Source: Flavobacteriaceae bacterium (GTDB lineage: Bacteria > Bacteroidota > Bacteroidia > Flavobacteriales > Flavobacteriaceae). Taken from it: a stretch of DNA of 9,612 nt. Where the stretch lies: NCBI GenBank assembly GCA_030613745.1, contig JAUWLK010000084.1:1-9612 (forward strand), read 5' to 3'. The notes under the pieces are model-generated. The model worked only from the letters and a program-made list of their open reading frames with translations, was not told where the DNA came from and searched no databases. Numbering within the stretch: position 1 is the first letter of the stretch; each line of letters opens with the position of its first letter. The translations under genes and the position numbers were made by a program. This document shows positions 1-6,778 of this stretch, in pieces.

Positions 1-631
1 TTCCTAGAGGGAAAGCTCCATTTTTTACGAGTTTCCATGAATTATTAATAGTTATAGGCACAATATAAGATGAAGGCGCTTTTTTAACCAATATTTTAAT
101 TCCGTTTTCGGAAAACCGTTTAGGCACACCATTTCTACTTCGAGTTCCTTCAGGAAAAATAACAGCAGAACGATTGTTTTTTTGAATGTATTTACCAAAA
201 TTACCCAATGCAGTTAATGCTTGTCTGGCATCTTTTCTATCAATTAAAACAGATCCGCCATGGCGTAAATTATAAGAAACACTAGGGATTCCTTTGCTTA
301 ATTCAATTTTTGAAACGAATTTTGGATGAAATTTTCTCATAAACCAAAAAATAGGAGGAATATCATAGGTGCTTTGGTGATTGGTTACAATTATTAAGGG
401 AACATTTTCAGGAATATTTTGTTTGTTGATAAACTTTACCCGAGTACCCAAAAAATATAAAGATGCAACCAAACATAAATTCATATAATCAATTACTTTT
501 TTATGCGCTTTATAACCACCTAAATTAAAGGCTAACCATTGAATGGGATGAAAAATAAGTAAGGTTAATCCAAAGAAGAAGTAGTGTAAAATACTTAAAG
601 GATAAGATAGAATTTTTTTAAAGAAATTCAT
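1..631 (-). CDS. plsC: 1-acyl-sn-glycerol-3-phosphate acyltransferase (PlsC/LPLAT family), 3' end outside window
   Basis: Only the first 210 residues are present; the gene runs off the left edge. The family transfers an acyl chain to lysophosphatidate to make phosphatidate, at the inner membrane. The acyltransferase motifs appear in order: NHQSTYD at residues 84-90 (the HX4D catalytic motif, H85 and D90), GSVLIDR at 126-132 (motif II), FPEGTRS at 159-165 (motif III, phosphate binding) and VPI at 191-193 (motif IV). The N terminus has a hydrophobic stretch at about residues 10-35, as usual for membrane-bound members. The start is the ATG at 629-631, giving MNFFKK. The gene lies 78 bases downstream of the small membrane protein on the same strand and could share its transcript. 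Family assignment is firm; exact acyl acceptor is not provable from sequence. Confidence 0.93.
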   Translation of the reverse strand, partial: MNFFKKILSYPLSILHYFFFGLTLLIFHPIQWLAFNLGGYKAHKKVIDYMNLCLVASLYFLGTRVKFINKQNIPENVPLIIVTNHQSTYDIPPIFWFMRKFHPKFVSKIELSKGIPSVSYNLRHGGSVLIDRKDARQALTALGNFGKYIQKNNRSAVIFPEGTRSRNGVPKRFSENGIKILVKKAPSSYIVPITINNSWKLVKNGAFPLG

Positions 632-674
632 GTTTACTGAGTTTGTTTAAGTTTAAAATAATGAGATCCCATCC

Positions 675-686
675 CGATAGCTATCG
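675..686. repeat. 12-bp perfect palindrome CGATAGCTATCG
   Basis: The 78-base gap between the two minus-strand genes contains CGATAGCTATCG, a perfect 12-base palindrome preceded by CCC. It is notably GC-richer than the surrounding AT-rich spacer. From memory, cores of this type (CCCGATAGCTATCGGG) recur between genes in many flavobacterial genomes; here the right flank is AAA, so the copy looks decayed or is only the core. There is no T-tract directly after it, so it is not a convincing terminator. Confidence 0.6.
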
Positions 687-709
687 AAATTCACAGGAAT
701 TACATTTAA

Positions 710-1138
710 TTAAAACCAGTGATCCCAAGGAATTCTACTTAAAACTAATAATAATGCAATACCGTAAAAAATGGCAATAGTTTTAAATTTAGCTTTATCC
801 GTAGTTTTAGATTTATGTTTTGAAAATCCAATGGTAATAAAAACAACTGCTAAAATCATCATTAAAGGGTGTTCTACTACAAAAAGCCGAACAACAGCAT
901 CTTTCATGGTAGCACCCATACCATTTTCTACTAAAGAGGTAAAATAATCTGAAGTAAAATAAGCAATAAACCCAATAATTAATTGAATATGAGCAATAAT
1001 TAATGTAAAAAGTGAAATACGAAGATCTTTATCTTTAAACTCTTTATTAGAAGTTAAACCAATAATTGCGTTTATAAAAGCAACAATTAATATAAGAAGG
1101 GCGATATAAGCCCAACCCGAATGTGTCATTTTGATCAT
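710..1138 (-). CDS. small four-helix inner-membrane protein of unknown function (flavobacterial 'cytochrome B'-labelled type)
   Basis: A 142-residue protein with four predicted membrane helices at about residues 9-29, 41-61, 84-104 and 119-136, separated by short charged loops such as KEFKDKD and KTTDKAKFK. Three histidines sit near helix ends: H6 in THSGW, H50 in AHIQL and H90 in VEHPLMM. I recall similar flavobacterial proteins labelled 'cytochrome B', and histidines at helix ends would be compatible with haem binding, but haem has not been shown from this sequence. There is no signal peptide. The start may be M1 (1138) or M4 (ATG at 1127-1129, MTHSG), since the conserved part begins at HSGW and there is no Shine-Dalgarno to decide. 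It is divergent from the nuclease and has a promoter-like box just upstream. The gene is real; the function is unknown. Confidence 0.85.
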   Translation of the reverse strand: MIKMTHSGWAYIALLILIVAFINAIIGLTSNKEFKDKDLRISLFTLIIAHIQLIIGFIAYFTSDYFTSLVENGMGATMKDAVVRLFVVEHPLMMILAVVFITIGFSKHKSKTTDKAKFKTIAIFYGIALLLVLSRIPWDHWF

Positions 1139-1161
1139 AAAATTTAGTTTTTAGTTGAAAG

Positions 1162-1169
1162 CAAATGTA
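1162..1169 (-). promoter_or_regulatory. putative -7 box TACATTTG for the small membrane protein gene
   Basis: On the minus strand TACATTTG matches the Bacteroidota -7 consensus TAnnTTTG exactly and lies 23 bases upstream of the start at 1138. No clear TTG -33 element is visible at the usual spacing, so this is a half-matched promoter prediction. Confidence 0.4.
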
Positions 1170-1188
1170 GTAAAATGAGTTTATTTTT

Positions 1189-1212
1189 AGTAATAATTAT
1201 AGTAATAATTAT
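1189..1212. repeat. tandem 12-bp duplication AGTAATAATTAT x2 in the divergent promoter region
   Basis: Two perfect back-to-back copies of AGTAATAATTAT (1189-1200 and 1201-1212), each containing the 8-base palindrome ATAATTAT. The repeat sits between the outward-facing promoter-like boxes of the small membrane protein and the nuclease, so it could bind a regulator of either gene. Low complexity in an AT-rich spacer is the alternative. Confidence 0.6.
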
Positions 1213-1232
1213 TTATTTTCCTAAATAAATAA

Positions 1233-1240
1233 TAAGTTTG
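1233..1240 (+). promoter_or_regulatory. putative -7 box TAAGTTTG for the endonuclease gene
   Basis: TAAGTTTG matches the Bacteroidota -7 consensus TAnnTTTG and lies 39 bases before the nuclease start, implying a leader of roughly 30 bases. No TTG -33 element is apparent upstream; the AT-rich tandem repeat occupies that position. Confidence 0.42.
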
Positions 1241-1279
1241 TAGATAGTATAAATTATTAACTCTAAAAACTATATACAT

Positions 1280-3178
1280 GTGAAAAAACTACTATTTTTT
1301 TTATTTCTTATTTTTTTTATTACTCCTTTTTATGGGCAAATTCAATCCTATTATAATGGATTAGATTTCACCAAATCTGGAAATGATTTATATCTAGAAT
1401 TATCTAATAGAATTATATCTACTCATACAGCAATACCATATACATCATCTTCAACTGATACATGGGATGTTTTAATGCAGGTAGATGAAGATCCTGAGAA
1501 TAACTTAAATGTGTTGTTAATTTATGGATATGATGATACTGATGGTAATTTTCAAACAGATAGAACCAGAGCAAAAACCGAAACAGATACAGGTGGTGGA
1601 GATCCAGGTAAATGGAATAGAGAGCATGTTTTTGCAAAATCTCTAGCCAGTCCGTCTTTGTTTACCGAAGATCCCGGACCAGGAACTGATGTACATAATT
1701 TAAGACCAGCAGATTCTGAGCAAAATGCTTATAGAAGCAACAGAAAATTTTCTGATGGAATCGGTAATTCTAAAGTTGTTATAAGTGACGGGGGTTGGTA
1801 TCCTGGTGATGAATGGAAAGGAGATATAGCTCGTATAGTAATGTATATGTATTTACGTTACAACGGAGATGGTTCTAGATCATCTGAAACCCAGTGTTTA
1901 CCAATAAATGTTGGTTTCGGAACAGCCTTAACCGTTGATCCAAATATGATTGATTTGTTTTTAAGGTGGAATGCAGAAGATCCTGTTTCTGATTTTGAAG
2001 ATCAACGCAATCCAGTGATCGAAGGAATTCAAGGAAACAGAAACCCTTTTATTGACAACCCATATTTAGCAACTTTGATTTGGGGCGGGTTAAATGCCCA
2101 AGACCGTTGGGATTTAAATAATTCTTCTGATAGTGAAAATCCAAGTGTACCAACAAATGTAATCGCCTCTAATATAACAGATGATTCTGTTGAAATTAGC
2201 TGGGACGCTTCAACAGACAATGTTGGTGTAATTGATTATTTAATTTATTTAAATGGAACATATTTGCAAACCTCATCATTTACAACAACAATACTTACAG
2301 AATTAACAGATAATACAAGCTATGAAATCACTATTAAAGCAAGAGATGCAGCATCAAATTTATCTAACGCAAGTACAATATTAAGTTTTACTACATTAGA
2401 AGGTCCAATAGTTTTATTGGAAGAAGATTTTAATGATTGCTCTAATTTAAACTTTTTTACTTATAATGAAGCGAGTAATAAAAATTGGACATGTCAAACT
2501 CAATATGGAGAAAACAACACAGGCTCTATGGGTATGAATGGATATGAAGAAGATGTGTTAAGTAAAGATTGGCTAATCACTACAAATCCTATTGAATTTG
2601 ATAAAAGCACAGGTGAAAAATTAAGTTTTTATGCCGATGCTACTTACGGATCTACACTATTAGAATTAGTTTATTCTTCAGATTATGATGGTTCGGGAAA
2701 CCCTAATGGTTTTACTTGGACACCTACACCAAATATTACAATTCCGATACACTCTAACGGAGGAGATACAGAAGAAGTATTTACTTTTAATGACGTTGAT
2801 ATTAGTTCCATTACAGGAACAGTTTATATGGCATTTAAATACTATTCCAATTCTAGTCCAACACGATGGACTGTTGATAGTTTTGAAATAACAGCAGAAG
2901 AATCTGCATTAGCAATTGGTGATTTCAATACAGATGAGATTGCAATATCAGCATACCCTAACCCAAGTAATGGGACTTTTAAAGTTGCATTACCAATTAT
3001 GAAGAATGAGGTAACTATTGCAATATATACAATTCAATCTCAATTAATTTCCAAAAAATTATATGCTGTGAATAACGGTATAGTTGAAATTAACATTGAT
3101 AATAAACCTACTGGATTGTATATTGTACAGGTACTTTTAGAGAATAACTCTGCGGCTTTTAAAATTATTAAGCAATAA
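1280..3178 (+). CDS. secreted endonuclease I with FN3, choice-of-anchor-J and T9SS sorting domains
   Basis: A 632-residue extracellular nuclease that would cut DNA (possibly RNA) outside the cell. A signal peptide covers residues 1-20. The endonuclease I domain (about 25-270) has WNREH at 112-116, DVHNLRPAD at 137-145 and QNAYRSN at 148-154. By comparison with Vibrio Vvn and E. coli EndA, E115, H116 and N149 should be the metal ligands and general base. RNPFIDNP at 254-261 is the usual end motif of the domain. Then come a fibronectin type III domain (about 289-372), a choice-of-anchor-J beta-sandwich (about 377-538, with DWLIT and YMAFKYYS) and a type A T9SS sorting domain (about 551-632, with YPNPSNGTF at 559-567 and PTGLY). 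It is far longer than the roughly 230-residue EndA because of these additions. The start is GTG, chosen because it opens the signal peptide; an ATG two bases earlier meets a stop at once. Convergent with the nucleotidase. Confidence 0.94.
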   Translation: MKKLLFFLFLIFFITPFYGQIQSYYNGLDFTKSGNDLYLELSNRIISTHTAIPYTSSSTDTWDVLMQVDEDPENNLNVLLIYGYDDTDGNFQTDRTRAKTETDTGGGDPGKWNREHVFAKSLASPSLFTEDPGPGTDVHNLRPADSEQNAYRSNRKFSDGIGNSKVVISDGGWYPGDEWKGDIARIVMYMYLRYNGDGSRSSETQCLPINVGFGTALTVDPNMIDLFLRWNAEDPVSDFEDQRNPVIEGIQGNRNPFIDNPYLATLIWGGLNAQDRWDLNNSSDSENPSVPTNVIASNITDDSVEISWDASTDNVGVIDYLIYLNGTYLQTSSFTTTILTELTDNTSYEITIKARDAASNLSNASTILSFTTLEGPIVLLEEDFNDCSNLNFFTYNEASNKNWTCQTQYGENNTGSMGMNGYEEDVLSKDWLITTNPIEFDKSTGEKLSFYADATYGSTLLELVYSSDYDGSGNPNGFTWTPTPNITIPIHSNGGDTEEVFTFNDVDISSITGTVYMAFKYYSNSSPTRWTVDSFEITAEESALAIGDFNTDEIAISAYPNPSNGTFKVALPIMKNEVTIAIYTIQSQLISKKLYAVNNGIVEINIDNKPTGLYIVQVLLENNSAAFKIIKQ

Positions 3179-3208
3179 TTCATTCATTCTTTATTTGAGA
3201 ATAAGAAT

Positions 3209-3245
3209 AAAAAATGCTATTCAGATTATATGAATAGCATTTTTT
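3209..3245. terminator. bidirectional rho-independent terminator between nuclease and nucleotidase
   Basis: A perfect 15-base-pair stem (3209-3223 with 3231-3245) and a 7-base loop GATTATA. The stem core TGCTATTCA is flanked by six A on the left and six T on the right, so it gives a U-tract in both directions. It lies 30 bases after the nuclease stop and 39 bases after the nucleotidase stop, and thus fits both convergent genes. Confidence 0.9.
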
Positions 3246-3284
3246 AAAAGATACAAAAAGCAATAAACTATGTTTTGGTTTTCA

Positions 3285-4727
3285 CTAATACCTAAAATAA
3301 TTATCACTATTTGGATAATTTATTTGGCTTTCTATTTCTTCTAAATACAAAATTACCGTTTCTGCATCAGTTTGAGGTTGAATTATTCCATTGGTTGGAA
3401 AATATGTATCATAAACTGCTGGGATATAATCATTAAGACCAACAGATAAAATTGTATTATCGGGTATTATATTTCCATTAAGGTCTTTTACATCTATAGA
3501 GCCATTTCTATTTTCAAATTTAACTCCAGAATAATAGAATCCAGATCCAGAACCTATCAAAAAGTTTTTAATTTCTGTAACCGTCATCTCGTAAATCATT
3601 GTAGGATTATTAAAAGGTAGAATTTCAAAAATTTCTCTTTTTGTAATATCACCAAAATCTAAACTTGACCTGACACCTCCGGTATTTTGAAATGTTAAGT
3701 CTACGTCTAACTTTATTCTTAGAGCTTCGGCAACAAAACACCCCACTTGAGGCTTATCGTGGTTTAAATGGGAGTAACCAACTATTTCATTAAAAAACGG
3801 ATTGTCATTATATTCCTCAATTATTTTTTTTAATTCTGAATCGTGTTCTGTCTGACTGCTTAAATCAATTAATTCATATTCAATGGTTTCAATTTTTTTA
3901 TCTGTTATTGTCATTTCTATTTTACCCAAATTTTTTAGATAACCACCAGCTTGAAATATAGGAATATTGTTTACAACATTATCAATTTTAGAATGAGAGT
4001 GTCCTCCAATAATAAGATCAAAATAAGGGAATTGTTCGGCAAGTTGATAATCACCTAATTTGCCATTATTTTTACTATAACCAATATGAGTTAAAGCAAT
4101 ATATAGATCAGCTTCTTCTTGATCTTTGATATTTGAATATTTTGGAACTACACTTTCAGGTCTTTCGAATGTAAGATTTTTAACACGCCAAGGATGTGTT
4201 GAGGGAATAATATCATCTTCCTTGCCATCGGTTTCTATCAAGCCTAAAAAAGTAACTTTTAAATTATCTACACTTATTGTTGTATACTCAAATGGTTGTG
4301 GAATACCAGAACTATTCATTTCAACATTAGAGCAAACCCAGTTGAAATTAGCTTGGTTTATTCTATTTTTTAAATTTGTTTCACCATAATCAAATTCATG
4401 ATTACCAATAACTGAAATATCAAACCCAACTCTATTCATTATATCAATAATTGGGTATCCTTTTTCAGGATAATTATCTACAATGGGGTTTCCTGAAAAT
4501 ATATCACCTCCACTAGTAATAATCACATTTGTTTCTTGTCTTTCTTCATCAATAATATATTTTATTTTCGAAAAATTATCTATTTGTCCATGAATATCAT
4601 TAACAATAAAAATTGTGAGATTTTTTGTAATTAGCTCATTAGGAGTATTTCCAATATTATCGTTATCCGTTGTACAACTTATAATCGAGAAAACAATAAA
4701 TAAATAAAAAGTAAATAATTTCTTCAT
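3285..4727 (-). CDS. 5'-nucleotidase / metallophosphatase lipoprotein (UshA-like)
   Basis: A 480-residue enzyme of the bifunctional metallophosphatase/5'-nucleotidase family, which hydrolyses nucleotides (sometimes also UDP-sugars or cyclic nucleotides) to nucleoside and phosphate. A lipoprotein signal ends at IISC (C18), so it is membrane-anchored, and the TTDNDN that follows may permit surface display. The N-terminal metal-binding domain shows NDIHG (43-47), GGD (73-75), GNHE (108-111), THIG (213-216) and GGHSHS (241-246), the full dinuclear-metal set. The C-terminal domain begins near 315 and has QNTGGVR at 347-353, the usual substrate-domain motif. Y434 in LNDY occupies roughly the place where an aromatic residue stacks on the base in relatives; that is my alignment guess. 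The length is slightly shorter than UshA (550). It is transcribed alone and converges on the nuclease. Exact substrate unknown. Confidence 0.92.
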   Translation of the reverse strand: MKKLFTFYLFIVFSIISCTTDNDNIGNTPNELITKNLTIFIVNDIHGQIDNFSKIKYIIDEERQETNVIITSGGDIFSGNPIVDNYPEKGYPIIDIMNRVGFDISVIGNHEFDYGETNLKNRINQANFNWVCSNVEMNSSGIPQPFEYTTISVDNLKVTFLGLIETDGKEDDIIPSTHPWRVKNLTFERPESVVPKYSNIKDQEEADLYIALTHIGYSKNNGKLGDYQLAEQFPYFDLIIGGHSHSKIDNVVNNIPIFQAGGYLKNLGKIEMTITDKKIETIEYELIDLSSQTEHDSELKKIIEEYNDNPFFNEIVGYSHLNHDKPQVGCFVAEALRIKLDVDLTFQNTGGVRSSLDFGDITKREIFEILPFNNPTMIYEMTVTEIKNFLIGSGSGFYYSGVKFENRNGSIDVKDLNGNIIPDNTILSVGLNDYIPAVYDTYFPTNGIIQPQTDAETVILYLEEIESQINYPNSDNYFRY

Positions 4728-5044
4728 GTTTTTATTTTAATGAGAATGTTTTTAATAATGTTTGCTCGGTTAGGCATATTATTGATTTTCAATTTTGGAA
4801 ATCAGACTAAAGGTAGTTAAAACTTTGAATTTTTATTTTCAAATTTAATATTAAATTTTACTCCAATAATTATCTAAACAGTATAAATTATTAGGAAGGT
4901 AAATTAATCCTTTAAGAATAGATAATCGTTTAAAAGTATATGTTCTGACATCTCTTTTGTGCTATAATTTGATCAATTATAATCAGTTATTGGCAATACT
5001 CTTATTCATATACTAAAATAAAAACATATATAAATTTTATGCAT
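4728..5044. other. non-coding gap upstream of the nucleotidase gene
   Basis: No credible gene is seen in this AT-rich stretch on either strand. It holds the putative nucleotidase promoter and an AT-rich inverted repeat at 4963-4981 (TATAATT, 5-base centre, AATTATA), which could be an operator or chance. The gap ends at the terminator of the upstream operon. Confidence 0.6.
4840..4866 (-). promoter_or_regulatory. putative nucleotidase promoter (TTG - 16 bp - TAAATTTG)
   Basis: On the minus strand a TTG (4864-4866) is followed after 16 bases by TAAATTTG (4840-4847), an exact match to the Bacteroidota -7 consensus TAnnTTTG; the spacing is slightly short of the usual range. It would leave a leader of about 105 bases before the ATG at 4727. 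Other boxes are possible in so AT-rich a region. Confidence 0.35.
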
Positions 5045-5079
5045 AAAAAAAGCAGCAAAAATATTTTGCTGCTTTTTTT
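5045..5079 (-). terminator. rho-independent terminator of the TonB receptor-lipoprotein operon
   Basis: A perfect 16-base-pair stem (5045-5060 with 5064-5079) with a 3-base loop ATA. The GC core AGCAGC/GCTGCT is bordered by A/T runs, so the minus-strand transcript ends in a U-tract. It sits 25 bases past the lipoprotein stop codon and closes the operon before the nucleotidase gene. Confidence 0.9.
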
Positions 5080-5104
5080 TAAAGAATGATGTTTTAGAAT
5101 AGTT

Positions 5105-6769
5105 TTAGTTTTCAAACCAAACACCACCTGTTTTTATTACAGTTAAATTTTGAATACCACTCGCTCCTGTATAAACATTAAAGGTCATATTGTATTTTTG
5201 TCCTTCTACAGCTCCTGGATCCATATCATCTAAAAGTATATTAAACCCTTCTACAAGCATATCATTACTCCAATAGTTTGCATTTCCTTCTCTCCTGTCA
5301 AAATTACCATAATTTGAAGCACTTCCTCCTGGGCCTGGATATTTACCAATAAGAGCATCTCCAATTAAAGAGTAATCAGAACCTAATAAAACATACTTGA
5401 TAGTATTATCTGGAACCCAATTGGTGCCATCGTGTCCAAATTGTAATGATGGATTATTTCCAATCCAATCTCCACTAGTTAACTCATATAAATTCCCACG
5501 TACATTTGTACTGCCTGAATAGTATTTATACATTACAACCAAAGCATCTTCTTCTTGTGCGTATGGAAATTTGAAATTTAAGAATGCTGGTAAATAACCT
5601 TCCGGGTCTGTACTACTAGAAAAATTATTATATCTTCCTGGTTGTCCTGAACTTTCTCCCATAGAATCATAATCAGAATCACTTAAATAATAAACATCTT
5701 TAGATGCTTCCCATTCTCCATCTGCATTATAAGTAAAATACATACCTCTTGAATCTGTATCACCTTCTACACCTGGTATTTTAATAGTAGCCTGTCCTAT
5801 TTCCCATGTAGAAGCAATGGTTGTTGTAGATTCGTATTTAAATGCTACGTGAATTGTTTCTCCTTCATAAGCAGCAAAACTATAATCCTCAGAAAGTACA
5901 AATGTCCAACTAGTTCCATCTGGTTTTGTTGTTAAGTCAATAACATCCCATGTAGATGTATTTGGATCTCCTCCTGTAGTATAATCAGTAGAAACTAAAA
6001 TATTCATAAGTTCTAATTGACCAGAAGCGTAATTAATTGCTTGATTTACTTGAAATAAAATATTTGCTTTTTCTGTTAAATCAATTTCAGGAGAAATTAA
6101 CCAATCTTCATTTGCATATCTTGACCCACTATCATAACCACTTACTTGAACACCGTAACGACTTCCAAACCAAACTTGATCGTCTCCTATTACGCTAACT
6201 TCTTCAAATCCAGAAAGGGTTTCGCTTTCTACGAAATCTACTGAAAAATAATCAGAAACACCCAAAACTGGTTCCCCAACATATTGTTTGTATTGTGCTA
6301 AAACAATATCTCCTTCTACAGGATCGACAATTGTAGTCGCTAAAATATCTCCAATATAATCTTCTGGATCTTGGTTTGGATAAAATCCAATAGCATTATC
6401 TGCTGCTCCAGGATAATCTGTATTTGCTAATCTATACACTTCTGCATTTGCATAAGCATCAACACTTCCTAAATTACTAAGACCATCTACTAGGTTATAA
6501 CCAATTAATGCAGAAGAACCTTTTCCCCACACTGGATATAAATCTGTAAGATATGCTGGTAATAATCCTTTTGCTTGATCAACAGAAGAAAAACCTCCTT
6601 CAACACCTAACTCTTCATAATCATCATCTGTTAAAGTAAATACAGCATCACCACTTATAGTTTTTTCTTGAGCATCAAGATCATCATAAATGTCCTCCAT
6701 AGGGTCGCAAGCTGTAAAAACTAAGCCTAAGACCATAAATAAATAAATAAATTTTTTCATTGTTTTCAT
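5105..6769 (-). CDS. surface lipoprotein with choice-of-anchor-J domain and repeated DY modules, partner of the TonB receptor
   Basis: A 554-residue lipoprotein: signal peptide ending in FTAC (C21), followed by acidic DPMEDIYDD, which resembles a Bacteroidota surface-export signal. It is not SusD-like. A choice-of-anchor-J/cleaved-adhesin-type beta-sandwich at about 174-331 shows NEDWLISPEIDL, VSTDYTTGGDPN and VAFKYEST. Around it I see four related modules, at about 43-96, 110-166, 359-419 and 457-538. Each opens with a strand and DY (LTDDDYEELG, LANTDYPG, LSDSDYDSMG, LLGSDYSLIG); two share DPE-Y and a late Y-x-Y-x-G (YKQYVG, YKYYSG). The start 9 bases after the receptor stop implies co-translation in one operon; M4 is an alternative start. 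By analogy with SusD and other TonB partners it probably captures the ligand for the receptor, but that is inference. The ligand is unknown. Confidence 0.88.
   Translation of the reverse strand: MKTMKKFIYLFMVLGLVFTACDPMEDIYDDLDAQEKTISGDAVFTLTDDDYEELGVEGGFSSVDQAKGLLPAYLTDLYPVWGKGSSALIGYNLVDGLSNLGSVDAYANAEVYRLANTDYPGAADNAIGFYPNQDPEDYIGDILATTIVDPVEGDIVLAQYKQYVGEPVLGVSDYFSVDFVESETLSGFEEVSVIGDDQVWFGSRYGVQVSGYDSGSRYANEDWLISPEIDLTEKANILFQVNQAINYASGQLELMNILVSTDYTTGGDPNTSTWDVIDLTTKPDGTSWTFVLSEDYSFAAYEGETIHVAFKYESTTTIASTWEIGQATIKIPGVEGDTDSRGMYFTYNADGEWEASKDVYYLSDSDYDSMGESSGQPGRYNNFSSSTDPEGYLPAFLNFKFPYAQEEDALVVMYKYYSGSTNVRGNLYELTSGDWIGNNPSLQFGHDGTNWVPDNTIKYVLLGSDYSLIGDALIGKYPGPGGSASNYGNFDRREGNANYWSNDMLVEGFNILLDDMDPGAVEGQKYNMTFNVYTGASGIQNLTVIKTGGVWFEN
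6736..6751 (-). repeat. (TTTA)4 tetranucleotide run within the lipoprotein signal-peptide codons
   Basis: Four perfect copies of TAAA on the plus strand (TTTA on the coding strand) lie in codons for the hydrophobic signal peptide (FIYLF). A change by one unit would shift the frame. Four copies is short and the tract suits hydrophobic codons in an AT-rich genome, so it may be incidental. Confidence 0.5.
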
Positions 6770-6778
6770 TTTTTTTAA

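Noticed and set aside
632..709. Terminator after the small membrane protein gene
   Set aside because: The only palindrome here (675-686) has no following T-tract on the minus strand, so termination is not supported.
1419..1637. Minus-strand open frame of 72 codons inside the nuclease gene
   Set aside because: Lies opposite the conserved nuclease catalytic domain, has no recognisable motif, and is rich in H, Y and L as expected of an antisense frame.
4126..4389. Plus-strand open frame of 87 codons inside the nucleotidase gene
   Set aside because: Antisense to well-conserved nucleotidase motifs, with no domain, no promoter-like box and no independent support.
4728..5044. Small RNA or short gene in the long spacer
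   Set aside because: No convincing open frame, no structured GC-rich hairpin apart from the operon terminator beyond it; nothing supports a transcript other than the nucleotidase leader.
5105..6769. SusD-like lipoprotein, making a standard polysaccharide SusCD pair
   Set aside because: The lipoprotein has no SusD helical-repeat character; it is beta-rich with a choice-of-anchor-J domain, and the receptor is shorter than SusC. No glycoside hydrolase is in the window.
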